Source of the DNA: Psococerastis gibbosa
Taxonomy: Eukaryota; Arthropoda; Insecta; Psocodea; Psocidae
Direction: 5' to 3'
Length of the DNA stretch: 64,000 nucleotides
NCBI GenBank assembly: GCA_963971405.1
Contig: OZ020485.1
Location: 3,534,001 to 3,598,000, forward strand
The translations under genes were made by a program, and so were the position numbers. The notes under the pieces are model-generated. The model was not told the DNA's origin. It did no database searches and was given only the letters and a program-made list of their open reading frames with translations. Shown piece after piece: positions 1 to 28,625 of the stretch (its first letter is position 1; every line of letters begins with the position of its first letter).

Positions 1-743
1 TTTCGTAAAGGTACCTAGATGCAGTACGATTTAATTTGTGTGAAAATGAGATAAATCGTTAGGGGAAATTAAAATTGTGTCTCAATAAATACTACGGCGT
101 TTAATGAGCAGGATTTTTTAAGGGGCGTTTTATTGATCTAATCTAAGAATTTCACGAAGTCAGTATCCATTCTTGTCACTTATTGACTGATTTCCTATTG
201 CGGAAAGTCACTAAGGGTGGCCGAATCCCACCAACTCACAAAGAACTTTCCTCTGGTAAATGGCAGAAACTTCAAAACGGTAAAATTGGGTTTACTGCTG
301 ATGGGGCAGCCACCCTTAACTTACGCTATATCTATCTGGGGAGAAGTATACAAAAATGTAATTTACTTGCTGAATGACGTCCAAAAATCCATCTTCTTCT
401 ATTCGACCACAGCTCAACAGCTGTAATTTTCATGACTCCGGCCGTATTTAAAAGCCTTTGTGACTAAGCAATTCTCTAATTATATATGATATAATAATTT
501 TGAATTTAAGAAATATATGTTAACGATTATTCGAGCCCCAATGCATTGCATACCATATCATTATTATTGTGTAGTATTATATTATTGGTCTGCCCATTCT
601 AGACTATGCAATTGTCCCAACGATCAATCCAATACTTTAGGATAGGGAAATCTATATGCAGTCGATATTCAACCATTGGATCGTTATTTACTATGGGAAT
701 ATTATTATAGTACATTGATAAATAGAAAATCATGTACATGATC
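1..743. other. Non-coding leading stretch
   Basis: No gene recognised. The part from about 530 to 735 resembles a dispersed repeat seen again near 11735-11800, 58200-58350 and 61500-61740 (shared words such as 'attggtctgccc'). Short open frames here have no recognisable protein character. Confidence 0.5.
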
Positions 744-1019
744 GGCATGTGTTCCACTTGTCAATATTCCGTCATTTGTGATTTAAAAAAAGTAGGGATT
801 TTTGTTTTAAGGAAACTATTATGTAGATACTTAACTTATCTATTATGAATTAAGTTATAATATGGTAGAGACTTATTAATGATGTCCGATACCATATTAT
901 ACAGGTAACTTAATTTTCAATAGATAAGTTAAGTACCTACATAATAGTCTCCTTAAAACAAAAATCTCAACTTTTTTTAATCACAAATGACGAAATATTG
1001 ACAAGTGGAATACACGCCC
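744..1019. repeat. Foldback MITE, family B copy 1
   Basis: The left arm (about 744-865) and right arm (about 895-1019) are reverse complements with small differences: the left begins near 'cggcatgtgttccacttgt' and the right ends near 'acaagtggaatacacgcc'. No coding capacity. A related element follows at 1263-1512, inside the intron of the next gene. Confidence 0.75.
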
Positions 1020-1069
1020 TAGTACCGGTTCTTTATTTATTTGTTAAAGCTAACCGGTTGATGTTTTAG

Positions 1070-1612
1070 GTACCGATGGAGGGTGAAGACTTCAAGGGCA
1101 AAGTGGATGAGATAATTAGGAGTGTTGGCGCGGAAACTATGCGGGCTAGAAGTATGGATATTCCTGACTTCCTTAGGTAAACAATAATCTCATGTTCGAT
1201 GTGTAATCTCATAAATGTCGACTGTATGGTCGACACAGGGTTGACAAAAGTCTACGTGCTATATAGGCGGCTTTTCCACCGGCGATTTTACTTCATATTT
1301 GGTTTTGTCATTGACGTTTGTTTTGTTTTAAGGAGACTATTATGTAGATACTTAACTTATCTATTATAAATCAAGTTATAATATGGTTGTAGACATCATT
1401 AATAAGTCTCTACCCTATTATAACTTAATTTATAATAGATAAGTTAAGTATCTTAAAACAAAACAAACAAACAAATCACAAATGAAGTAAATTCGCCGGT
1501 GGAATTGCCGTCTTAATCAAATGAAAGCCAATGAAAATAAAACATTAATTGGTACATTTTTTGTTTCAGCTTACTACATGCATTTAACAAGGAAGGCATC
1601 CACTTTTCGTAA
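1070..1612 (+). CDS. Partial unidentified gene, last two exons
   Basis: Two exons are inferred. The first runs 1070-1176, preceded by 'gatgttttag' and followed by 'gtaaac'. The second runs 1570-1612, preceded by 'ttttgtttcag' and ending in a TAA at 1610-1612. Phase 2 fits across the join (ctt ag|c tta). The reading begins VPMEGEDFKGKV, contains KVDEIIRSVGAETMRARSMD, and ends HAFNKEGIHFS. The composition is charged and protein-like. I do not recognise the family, and the upstream exons lie left of the window. The intron between the two exons holds MITE family B copy 2. It could be a chance pair of splice sites, but two frame-consistent exons with good junctions make a real 3' end more likely than not. 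Confidence 0.5.
1263..1512. repeat. Foldback MITE, family B copy 2
   Basis: Inverted-repeat element related to 744-1019. It shares the inner arm with 'actattatgtagatactt', but its outer arms differ ('ttttccaccggcgatttta' left; 'aattcgccggtggaa' right). It lies inside the intron of the partial gene. Confidence 0.75.
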
Positions 1613-2208
1613 CTGATCTACCTTGTTCGTCTTCTGGACCTTTTCCTTTTATTTATTTACATTTCTCATTGGGGTACCATTGAAACTCCTTCGTTGTAGC
1701 ATATACGTCTAATTATGAGAGGAAGGTATTGCTCAAACAACAGCTTTTTTAAGATATTTTGACTAAAATGGACCTTACGTACTCACGAGTGGGAAAAAGT
1801 GAAATCAACGATGCGCGTGAGTTCTTAGTAATTGCCCCCCCCCCCCCCAGGGGGCAGATGGGGCGCCTGCTTATTGATTACCTTACGGTGTTTAAGATAC
1901 ATTTTCCAGGCAGTGATCGCCAGCCGTTAAAATCCTTATAGTAGAAATTTCTAAAGAAAAAATAATGGTGTGGAAGCTCACATACTATCACACCCGGGAT
2001 TATTGTTGACGGTGATGATGTTTTTCGCTAAACTTTCCCAGGCGCAATATGGTAACTGTCAGTGTCTCACTTGTGAGCTTGGCTAGGGAAGCTTGCTGAT
2101 ATAGCCCAATGACTCCTTGAATTATTGTAGCAAATAAGTTCTGCCACTGTGCACTACAACATAATATCATTATATTGCTTTAAATCTGTAGCTTATATTT
2201 TTTTGTAT

Positions 2209-3277
2209 ATGGGTCATTTTCAAAATTATTGCCGGTAATGCGTCTGTAGTTTTCTTATTTAATTATGATCATAATTAAACTTCTAATTGACTAATTGTTG
2301 CACAATATTGAACTACAAGTTTGCTTTTGCATAAAAAGTGTCACTGTTAATTCAAATCATGCCATTTTTTCATGTTTTAGAATTTTTTATCAAAAATAAA
2401 CCTAAACTTAATTTTTAGCAATGAAGGCTTAATGTTTATTGCATTTTTACAACTAGATACGTGATGTACTTCTTCAGATATTGGTCATTTTATGTCTGTC
2501 CCGCAAGATTGTAATGAATGTTACTGTAATGAACGTAACCGAAATATTTTCAAATTGCGCGCCTTTTTTATGGCCCAGCTAGGGCTCTTAACGTCAACTT
2601 CGGCGCATATTCCACATACGTCAATAGTAAATATGGTATTGACAGACATTTCAATTTTACTCTTTAAGGCACACATAATTATCGGGTAATATAGTTAATT
2701 TACATTCAAAGAGATAATTGTAACGATAGGATCCTTAACCAAACCGGGTCGGTATGAACAACAGCTTGTGCGGGGATAATGCCTATATTTTGTAATGAGT
2801 GTTACCTGTAATGAATGTTACTGAAAAGTAATGAATGTAAGTATGAAAGTATGAATGTTACTGAAAAGTAACATTCATTACAAATAGTAACAGTAATTAT
2901 GGGACATTAAAACCAAAGTAACGTTCATTAGATTCAGTACTCAGTAAAAAAAAAAAAAAAGACGAGCATATATTCTCATGTATCATCCGGACATGTGAAA
3001 AGGACACCATAGCAAACTGGCCAGCATAAGATATTTGCTCAGTAACATTTTTGTAATGGAGGAACGGACCAGTAACATCCGGTAACATTCCTTACAGTTC
3101 ATACCAACAGTTGGACAAAAAAGTTCAAAATCTCTGAACTCATTTAGAACAAAGGCTGAACCGTGAAGGATGTAATGGTAACGAAGTATAACAACATTTT
3201 TTTTGCTTAACTTCCTTGTACTTTCATGTCAAAAAACCGGCTCTGTAATAGCGGCAATAAATTTGAAAATGACCCGT
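2209..3277. repeat. 1.07-kb element with terminal inverted repeats
   Basis: The left end 'gggtcattttcaaaattatt' (2211 on) and the right end 'aataaatttgaaaatgaccc' (to 3275) are inverted repeats of about 24 bp with one mismatch. The interior has many direct and inverted copies of 'gtaatgaatgttactg' (about 2507, 2800-2900, 3060). A fragment of MITE family A ('attccacatacgtcaa') sits at about 2609. No transposase is readable. Probably a non-autonomous DNA transposon. Confidence 0.6.
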
Positions 3278-3426
3278 ATGTTGTTCAATGTTCTCCATAC
3301 CGAATTCTATTATATTTGGTTATAGTCGCTTGATACCTACCTGGACTATGGGCCTAGGGGCTAGGCCTATTGTAGGTTCAATGAGAGGAATCGATTTAGC
3401 TACATAGGCCTATGTAAGAAAGTAAT

Positions 3427-3812
3427 ATATCGCTCATGCACGAGAAAAGTGACATTTCAAAAAATTGCAAAATTGAGTTAGGCCTATTTATACAAAAAAT
3501 GTCGAGGAATATATAGCGAATTTTATGAATGTAGTGTCACATATCTAGTTTAATTTGTTTCCATAAGATTGCGTTTTGTCACTGATCCATTGTCAAGTTT
3601 GACTACTTCGGGTTTGGCAATACTGACATAATTGATCGTTGACGTGGTAATTATACTTCTCTTTCAAGTAAACTGTCATATCTCAAAAGTATTAAGTGCC
3701 TCGATAGTACTACAAATAAAAACTAAAAAATGGTCAGAACTAAAATTTGATTTATCTCAAAAGTCAATAGGCCTATTTAGAAATGTGTCACTTTTCTCGT
3801 GCATGAGCGATA
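3427..3812. repeat. Inverted-repeat element (about 386 bp)
   Basis: The ends at 3427-3457 and 3781-3812 are near-perfect reverse complements (core 'cgctcatgcacgagaaaagt'). No coding capacity seen. Confidence 0.6.
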
Positions 3813-4084
3813 TGTTGAGTAGCGTAAGATTTAGAATTACTTAACCATTGAGTTCAGTGCCATCACAGAATACTATAACATGTTAGAAACACACATTGAA
3901 TGAAGAATGCAAATTATATTATGGTCAACAATAATTTCAATTAGATACCAATATGACTTATTATTATTCATAATTAGCCCACACTGAAAGAATATATTTT
4001 GATATTATAAACTACGCTGTGAACTGCTTTATAATATTTTAGTGACTCGGTATTAGCTATGTTTTAACAACTATTAAAACGATA
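3813..4084. other. Non-coding spacer
   Basis: AT-rich sequence upstream of p38 with no recognised feature. Confidence 0.4.
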
Positions 4085-4228
4085 AGGGGGGTATTCCACA
4101 TACGTACAACGTCAATGAAAATTATGAAATTGATGGTGGCAGCAGACATTTTTACATACTAAAAATTCTGCTGCCACCATCAATTTCATAATTTTCATTG
4201 ACGTTGTACGTATATGGAATGCCCGCCT
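4085..4228. repeat. Foldback MITE, family A copy 1
   Basis: Almost perfect palindrome. The arms start with 'ggggggtattccacatacgt' and end with the matching complement; the loop contains 'acatttttacatac'. The element is bordered by TAA on both sides, which suggests a TA or TWA target duplication. A second copy lies at 24975-25114. Confidence 0.8.
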
Positions 4229-4532
4229 AATGGCAAACTGAAGGATTACTGTTAAAATTTAAGTCGAGGGCTGTGGAGCCACAAGACACATCTGCAAATT
4301 AATAATGATGGATAATTAATTTTAAGAAACAAGTAGGCTACCTACTAAATATTTCTAACTTATTTTGGCACTATAAACTGCAACCGGCCAGGGAAATTGG
4401 GAATTTAGTTTTGTTATGTTGTCGAAATTTTCAAAACACAAACATGTCCTCTCAGTAAGCTTGATTTTTATTTCATGTGCGCTTTTAATATTAATAATTA
4501 AAATTACGACGCCGTGGAAGAAAATCTTTAGC

Positions 4533-20771
<16,239 letters not shown>

Positions 20772-20799
20772 CGGCACCACGTCGCCTCCCGTCTGGCTG

Positions 20800-20860
20800 T
20801 CCTGCCCATCCGTCCGTCCGTCTGTCTGTCCTGCCCATCCCTACGTCCGTCCACACGCTC
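20800..20860 (+). repeat. Simple repeat in p38 3' UTR
   Basis: Short tandem array of 'ctgcccatccgtccgtccg'-like units starting about 30 bases after the stop codon. Confidence 0.6.
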
Positions 20861-21063
20861 ATCCTCGTAGCAAGTCTCGTGTACTTAGTAGGTACGTGAC
20901 ATTTTACTATTTTCTATGCAATGTATCTTATCGTGTCATGCACCGTTATTTAAATGTACAGCCTGCGCTGTACGGGATGCTGATTTGTTTGTAATTTGTT
21001 ACAGCGAATTTAATTAATATTGAATTGGTCGTGGACATGGTGATTATGGATGGTGTTATCTTT

Positions 21064-21189
21064 AGTTCTGTGAAAGAGAAATGGGACATTCGAGTGGACA
21101 AAAATAATTTTAAATCCTGGTGCAGTTTGTTTCGATAGCTGGTCATAGGGAACGCCCGCTCGAATGTCGTATTTGTCCTATATAGAACT
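21064..21189. repeat. MITE family C copy 1
   Basis: The left end 'agttctgtgaaagagaaatg' then 'ggacattcgag' mirrors the right end 'ctcgaatgtcgtatttgtcc' then 'tatatagaact'. Family consensus terminus: AGTTCTATATAGGAGAGATG then GGACAT. Confidence 0.7.
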
Positions 21190-21560
21190 CTAGGTTAGAC
21201 TAGACAGACTAACGCTAACTGTACCTAATAAATTAAATTTTAAAATGGTTCGCTTCAACGAAGTAACTAAAACAACGCTCACTTGTGTTGTACGGGCTAG
21301 CTCGAAAGGAAGAGCTATGTTACTTAGGTCCGGTCCAACTATTGCTTGAAAGGTATACCGAAGGACGGCGCTGCCATTACTAATGCATAGCTGTGCATTT
21401 CTGAGGGTGGGGGGCAAGGTCCTTCAAAGAGACACTCACCAATGTAAATGTTTACTATCATGTTGTTGAATTTGTTATTGATCCTCTTCAATCACACGTA
21501 TACATAATACGCCTACATAACTGTATTGGCTTCAAATTAGATTTAGTAGCTAATAACCCC

Positions 21561-21680
21561 AGAGTTGTATATAGGAAATATAGGGCATTCGCTTCCCGTC
21601 ATTTTTTTTTTTAATTTTTAAATGTCTCCTATGACGTGGCAAGTTGCTGGAGTGAATGTCCCATCTCCCGCCCCCTTCCA
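21561..21680. repeat. MITE family C copy 2
   Basis: Left end 'agttgtatataggaaatata' then 'gggcattcgct'; right side 'gtgaatgtcccatctcc'. Arms worn. Confidence 0.55.
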
Positions 21681-22668
21681 GTAATTGGTTTGGAATTAAA
21701 AGGTGACAAACGTAGGTTGTTATTTTATTTGTTTTTAAAACAACTACGCTCACCGTTTTTGTTAGCCAGTGGCCTGTCCAGTTAGGATTACATACAAAAT
21801 ACCATATTAACTATTAACAAAAACAAAACATGAAATACATGATATGTACACCGACCGACCAGCGGAAATACTCAAAAGAGTCCCGCGTCTTAATTTAAAA
21901 TAAATAACCTTTAAAAGTATAATCCCATTTAGGATTTTTCAATTCTGTTAGTCTCTTTTGACTTTTTTCCTTGTTTAATAGTGCAATAGCACCATGATTG
22001 TTATTGAAAAGGGACCTAAACCATCAACATACAGTATTATACTGTAGTGTCATTTTAACGGGCCTAACTCAGCACAGAATAAAGTCACAAATCCCTAAAT
22101 AGAAAATAATACTGTTATGTTATTCTATTATTCCTGTATTTATGTAGGCCTACTGTAACTATCAAGAATTGCCCATAATATTGGACAATCTTCTAAGGGT
22201 GCGTCCGAAGTTCTTCGAATAACATTTCGGGTAGGTCATAGTCTGTTGAAGTGTAGCACTGTACATAGTACCGTTCTGACTCAAATCTAACCCATGGGAG
22301 GATCCATATTTTATGTTAAAAGATTTGGTTGTGCCCTAAAAACATGCCTTTAACTTTACTACGCCACTGAGCTACCTGATAAAGAACGAAAGCCATTATA
22401 AAGAGGGAAACCTAAAAGTTAAGCATCCGGAAAAGCTTCTGCTCCAGCTGTAAGGGTAACTTAATTACATATTAAAAATACTACCTTCTTACATGTTATT
22501 CTCATATTGGTGTATACGTCATGCCTAGCCCTATAACGGTACTCTCTGCAGTGCTACCCTTCAACAGATTATAACTGTCAATTCCTTTACTGTTGTAACC
22601 AATGAGCAGCGGGAATGGATGATGACGTCAGAAAGCATTCTTGTCTCTTATTGGTTGTCTGTAGCTAC

Positions 22669-23252
22669 AGTTCTATATTGGAGAGATGGGATAATCGATG
22701 ATCAGCCATTGATAAAACGTACCTGGTGGCCCCAGATTAAAAAAAAGAATATTTTTGGCGCGCTACATAGAACTCTAGAAGATGTGGTACTTTCGAGCGC
22801 GTCATAAATATTTTTTGAATGCTGGGGCCTCCTGCTTCATTTTTTCAATTGGCTGGTTATAAAGCTGGCCATTCACGAGGGCTGCAAACGGACTCGGGCC
22901 AAGCCAAATGACGCGTCCTGTTCCATTTGGCGTTAGCGCCATTTAGAGGGGTCATCACGACTACGCTGAACCAGTCGTTCTAAATCTTTCAAATTGTACA
23001 GTGTAAAAATACCTCTTCCATATCGTCACACTGCACAACTTGAAAGATTTGGAGCGACTGATTCAGCGTAGCCGTGATGACCCCTGTAAATGGCGGTAAC
23101 GCCAAATGGAACAGGACGCGCCATTTGGCTTGGCGCGAGTCCGTTTGGAGCCCTCGTGAATGGCCAGCTTTAGAGACGTGGCCAGTGGCCCCAGACTTTA
23201 AAAATTACATTTTTGGTGGGAAGTGAATGTCCCATCTCTCCAATCTAGAACT
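22669..23252. repeat. MITE family C copy 3 with nested foldback
   Basis: The outer ends 'agttctatattggagagatg' (22669 on) and 'catctctccaatctagaact' (to 23252) are inverted. Inside it, matching 'ggccccaga' blocks flank the separate foldback at 22861-23171. Confidence 0.7.
22861..23171. repeat. Foldback MITE, family F (nested)
   Basis: The arms 'aaagctggccattcacgagg' and its complement 'cctcgtgaatggccagcttt' extend inward for about 130 bp each with few differences, leaving a short AT-rich loop near 23005-23030. It sits inside MITE family C copy 3. Confidence 0.8.
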
Positions 23253-24469
23253 CTAATTAATTGTCTATATTGGATAATTGACGGTTAACCTGCCATGCAC
23301 TTTGTCAACGTACTACCTATGAGCTATGAACGTACCCTAAACCTACTGTAAGATTTGTGCTCCAAAATTGTTTTGGATTTTAATAGAGTTTTAAACAAGA
23401 AATTTTTTATTTTTGAAATAAATCCTACTAAAAGAAAGAGGACACCTTCAAGTTTACACCTATATCGACAAATGTATGTAGTTATTTATAGTTTAATTAT
23501 AAAAATCATAAAAAAATGTGTTTATTTATTTAAAAAAAACTTAAAAAATAATTTTGAATAATTTTTGTACGCGTGACGTCAATTATAATATGGCTGTTTT
23601 TGGCAGGTTCGAAAATCAATGTCTCTTTTATTTTTTTTATAAATAAACTATAAATCTTTGGATATTAGTTAGCATTATTAGCATTTCAAAGTTTCCTAAA
23701 TTGCATGTAAAAACATATCAGGCAATAAACCAGAACACTTTTCCAAAAGTTACAACTCTATTTTTTATTATTATTTTACTTATTTTCTGTTGCTAAAAAA
23801 AAATGAAAATTACGCTTTAAAAGGAAGGGAATTACAACTTTATCTTGTAAGTTATGGGGGGTTCATGTTTGGGTTCGGGATACTCCTGTTTTGAAATAAA
23901 AATAACAGATGTTGAGAAACCCTTCGCAGGAAGCCCCCAAGTTATGAACCTTGGGCTATGCACGGAGGCATAATTATTTTGTTTATAAATTTATTGTTTG
24001 AGCTCGTAGATAGTATTAATTTTATGCTAATTTATAGTTTTGTTAATGAAGAGAAAGTAATTTAGAATAAATTTTATAAACTTTTATCGTATTTTAGGTG
24101 AATTTTCAAAAGGCAGCTTCTATAAGAAGTATTTTGTTTAAATTATTTTGGGAAATACCCAGCTAAAATTTAATTAGTAGCTTATTTATAAATTACCTTT
24201 GTTTTAGACTATTTAAAACTGAATTCTTAAAGTAGGGCAGTTTATATACTTGGTTTCTAGATAATAAATAAATAATAACAATATATAATGGCAAAATATT
24301 TAAAAAAAAAGATTAAGTGCAATGTTTAAATATGTTAAAATATACTAGTAGTATTTGGTGTAAATAGACTTCATAAAGCTTTTGATATAAAAATTGTTAT
24401 TTTTGAACTTAAGTGTGGAATGAGTATGAAGTAAGCAGTTTGCTTTATTGATCACTACATAAGACAATG

Positions 24470-24660
24470 ACAAATAAATAAATAATGGCATTTAGTTCTG
24501 TTACTAAGCCAACCTAGTGAAGTTGAGCTATAAAGCCCTCCCTTACACTCAACCGCCTCCTTTACATGCCCTCCGAAGAACGGCCACAAAATGTGTGGGA
24601 CTCGAGCAAACAACCTTTCGGGTGAATGTCAGAGTCTGCACTGCTACTCTGTATGTCTTG
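24470..24660 (-). repeat. tRNA-derived SINE, family S1
   Basis: Read on the minus strand: an A-box-like 'gtagcagtgcagactctgac', then 'cacccgaaaggttgttt', a B box variant, the body, and the AT-rich 'ttatttattt' tail. This copy and 60984-61180 show the tRNA-like head best. Confidence 0.65.
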
Positions 24661-24974
24661 ACTTAATACAGATATTATACAATAGTAGTAATTCAGTGGG
24701 GTTTGTGGAAGCTTGTATTTTTTTATATCTGACCATTTTCACATTTTTGCGGCTGCAGAGTCAGGATTAAATTAATTTCGGCAAAAAGACTCGCCCGTCA
24801 TTTTTTTTTTACAAAATACTTCGAAATTTTTGCCTAATCATCGGCAGCGCCGGTTTTGCGCGCGTCAGTCCCACAGGTCCCAATAACCAATATCAAAAAC
24901 ATATATTTGTTTAAGTTGTAGGCCCATCATGACCAGTCATTGATAAGACGTGACAGGATTCAAAAGATACTTTT

Positions 24975-25114
24975 TAGGCGGGGTTTCCACATACGTCAAT
25001 GGTCAATGATAAATGTGGTATTGATGTTTTAGCAGACATTAAAGACATACTAAAAATGTCTGCTACCACGTCAAAACCATATTTACCATTGACGTATGTG
25101 GAAACCCCGCCTTA
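24975..25114. repeat. Foldback MITE, family A copy 2
   Basis: The arms 'ggcggggtttccacatacgt' and complement bracket a 'ttaaagacatac' loop. Both borders are TTA. The flanks are family C sequence ('atactttttaggcgg' left, 'tctctcctatatagaact' right at 25134-25151), so A was probably inserted into a C element. Confidence 0.8.
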
Positions 25115-26445
25115 GCGGGGTCGGGTGTCCCGTCTCTCCTATATAGAACTGTAGTTTGGTGTTTGGTGTCCCTATAGCGTCACTCGCATGGCCATGAATT
25201 TTTTGATCTACAAATATAATAGGTGCATACTCTGTTATCAGTACCGTACCGTAGGCACCAATGAATTGCCTACTGTGATTGGACAGACCGCCCAATCACA
25301 TTAATTAAAGATAACAACCAAAATGTTAATGCCATGAGAAATGTTAATAGTTACCTTTTGGATTCTTCTTGCGTTTTGGGCTGTTTAACTAGTTTTAATA
25401 GAAATTAAATATTATAAAATAAATTAAAATAATTAAAATAAAACTAGCTAATTACTTGACAATTTCAGAAAACCTATTTTAATGCATTAGTAGATTTATT
25501 TTATACCCTTAAAATTATTATTTTAATTTAAAAAAAAACATGTTTAGTTGGGCAAAAACATATTTTCCCTCATCAATTTAGGTTTGATGGTTAAAAGGGG
25601 TCACGTGACTTTTATTGGATTTAGGAACTAGTAGTAATACTCAGGGGGAGGCTTCTTCCTCTTGTATCGAAGATTGGCGATCATCATGGCAATTGAGTCA
25701 TGATGACTATACTATCGAATTGTAATGCAGTGGTTTCCCGTTGCCTTCCTACGCCGTTGACTCTTCATTCATTTCCTCCACCTTCGGGGCTAGTTTCCTA
25801 ACCCCTGTTCAGTCACCATAACACGCTTCCATCTTCACTACGAGGAGGCACAGATTAGAGATTTTCGCCTCTGAGACCATAAGGTATTACTGAGAAGCTC
25901 AGCTACTTTGAAGACAGCGGGGGCCCAAGACTTTAAGTGCTAAAACGTGCCACAATATTGGCATAAAAAACTAGTTTTATGATAATACTGCAAACTGCTT
26001 CTTCCTTTTTAAATTCTGGACTTTTGTCCAAATATTTCATTGTCCTGCATTGTAGTTTTTACTAAAAGGGTGTTCTGAATGCAATGAATGTAATCATAGG
26101 GAGCTTGATCGTTCAGGCCCAATCGGAGTCTGATTTTGTTAATTTCATTATTTCAAACCTTCTTCGCTACAGCTATGTACCAGTAGGGAAGTTTTACATT
26201 TGTCACCTTTTGTAATAATATGGTTTTAATAAAGTATAATAGCGTATTAAGAGGCAAATGGTGAGGAAAGAGCCTTTCCCGGACAAGTTATTATTTTCCG
26301 TTGATGCCAGGCCGGCTGAATCTTGTTAGAGCATCTGCTTGGATACATAACCGTATTCTTATAGAGGTGACAAACGAACAATCGAACCAACACCCAAGGG
26401 CGCTTCAAATATTATCAAAACTAAATAAAATTAATAGATTAGGGC

Positions 26446-26515
26446 TTTTTCTTGTTTCTATTACTAAGCCAACCTAGCGGAGTTAGGGCTATAAAGCCCT
26501 CTCTTACACTCATAT
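26446..26515 (-). repeat. SINE family S1, truncated
   Basis: Only the tail half is present ('ctaagccaacctagcggagt' and 'tctcttacact' in plus orientation). Confidence 0.6.
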
Positions 26516-27404
26516 TATTGGCAACTCAAAATAATAGAATTTAAGAGTCAAAGACAACGATTAGTGCCACTTATAGTACTTATTTACATCTATTTGTTAA
26601 GTTCTTTCCTTTAATAGCCTATATTCTGCAAAATATTGCGACAGTATGCTGCTTCTTTAATTTTAAGATTTTACTGCTGTGGCTGTAATTTTTTCGGTAA
26701 TAAACCAGTTGAAACTGTAATGATTTTATTATTATGGCAGATGTTTTGTAAACTAAAAATGCCCCGGTATTTTTGACAAAATTAATTAATTTCTCGTTCC
26801 ACAGGCGCTAAGATGTGCAAATGATCTAATGAATAATTCATAAAGAATACACGTTAACAAGGTTCTAAAAAAAGCACCCTATTTATCCGACTGATTTACA
26901 ACTATGATTCTGTGAAATCTGTTTAATGCGATTTATTGCTTTTAAAAATATTTCAAGTGCGAAAATGCCCATTTACTGCGAATGCTTGACTTACCATGAA
27001 TGTTATATGCAACCATTTTCTCAATCTCTCCGAAATTTATTACTATAGGCTAGTCAAAAATTCCCAGGCCTCCTTTATTTACAAAATATTTAAAAATCTC
27101 TTCCTAAAAGTTGTTCTTTGTCTGAAGTGATTGGTTCAATGTGGCAGAGAAATAAGAAACACGCGAACGAGCCTGAAAACGTGTGTTCGATAGAGTATTC
27201 ACATTGTTGGTGTTACATAGTTATCACTAGTTCACTGTGTGTTTAGTCAACACTCTGGGAAACGGTAAACTAAGTTAACCAGCGTGTTAGCTAAACGCTC
27301 TTCGGGGTTGGTTAAAGCGAGTTAAAGTTAAATCTGTCTCCGCCTAAGTCTACACGTCGTCCCATAATTAGATGGTTTAGTGACAACGAGTACGATGCAC
27401 ACAT

Positions 27405-27480
27405 ATTCAGAATACCACCCTGGCAAGGTGGAGACTCCGGTTTGAATTAATCCCATTTCCATCCATGTCTTCATTCATTT
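27405..27480 (+). repeat. SINE family S2, copy 2
   Basis: 'ttcagaataccaccctggc' then 'aaggtggagactccggtttg' aligns with 7918-7985 and 32255-32320. Confidence 0.5.
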
Positions 27481-27649
27481 AAATGCACTCCATGTAGAAG
27501 CTTCCTATTCTGTCTGTACCTCTAACTGTTGGTATACAGTATATGATAACATATGGTATACGAATAACTTTGGTCCAGCACTAATGACTGATCGGTTGCA
27601 CAAAGACGGAATAGTATTACTGTATACGGTACGGCCTGAACGTATTTAA

Positions 27650-28625
27650 AAAAATCCCTTTCGATCAGGTGTAGGGAGATTCCGCAGACCCTGCTTTTCC
27701 TCTACGCTACCCAGAGGCGTAAAGTTTTACAATGATGGCGGGGGCAAAACTAAGTAGACCTTATCACGTCATCAGGCAGGATTGAAGAAAAAATTGATAA
27801 TATTATAGAAAAATTGTACAGTTTTACGCATTTTTTAATAGTTGTAAAGTATAGCTGTAGATTTTACAAAGCTAAAAAAAGAATGCTTATATTCATATTG
27901 CTGCAAAGGGGACTATGAAGTAGGAACCACGTCTTACAATGCTCGAAGCTGGGGGGGAGGGGTAAAGCCAAAAGGAGCTGGGGGGGGGGGCAAGTTGGAC
28001 CGTGCCCCCCCCCCCCGCCCAACTTTACGCCCCTGACGCTATGTGTAATAGAAAAAAAATAAAACTTCATTATTTTCCCGATCACAACATTAACACACAA
28101 AACACTCTTGTGTTCCAAACTATGACGACTATGAACTTTTACTTATTAAATTATTTTTACTTTGACTGGACGTCATCTTGAAATCGTTAATTTGTCGTAA
28201 AAAGTGTAGATTACCATTATCTTAGATAATAATACGATCTTTCAGTCGGATTTTAATTCATTCCTCTGCGACCAATATTGACTGAGATATGAATTATATA
28301 AGTTTTCAATCGGCCGCCATCTTATAACCAAATAGCGGATCTAGCTGGTTAACGAACTCGATCAAGGCATTTGTATGATCAATTTTTGTGCCAAGTTTCA
28401 TCCAAATCGGATAATATTTACGGAAGTTAGAGTGTTTCCTAAAATCGATATACATATATATATATACATACACATATATATATATGTATATATATAACAT
28501 TTTGAACGGAGGGTGGTTTTAGGCTCAGGGGGTCATGAAATGAAAAGTTGTGAAGAAATTTTCCGAAAGTCGAACATTGGTCGCCATCTCAATAGGTAGA
28601 TGAATCTCCCTAAAAGCATTATCAA
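27650..28625 (-). repeat. Dispersed repeat J, inverted copy
   Basis: Reverse complement of the element at 14795-15490, with an inserted stretch around 27720-28040 that carries G and C homopolymers, and an expanded TATA/CATA run near 28450-28495. Confidence 0.75.

Larger units (their letters stand above)
20861..26445. other. Intergenic region between p38 and hexosaminidase, left part
   Basis: No gene recognised. It holds at least three MITE family C copies, a large foldback, MITE family A copy 2, an S1 SINE and long AT-rich stretches. An AATAAA at about 21227 could serve p38 polyadenylation but is far from the stop codon. Confidence 0.5.
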
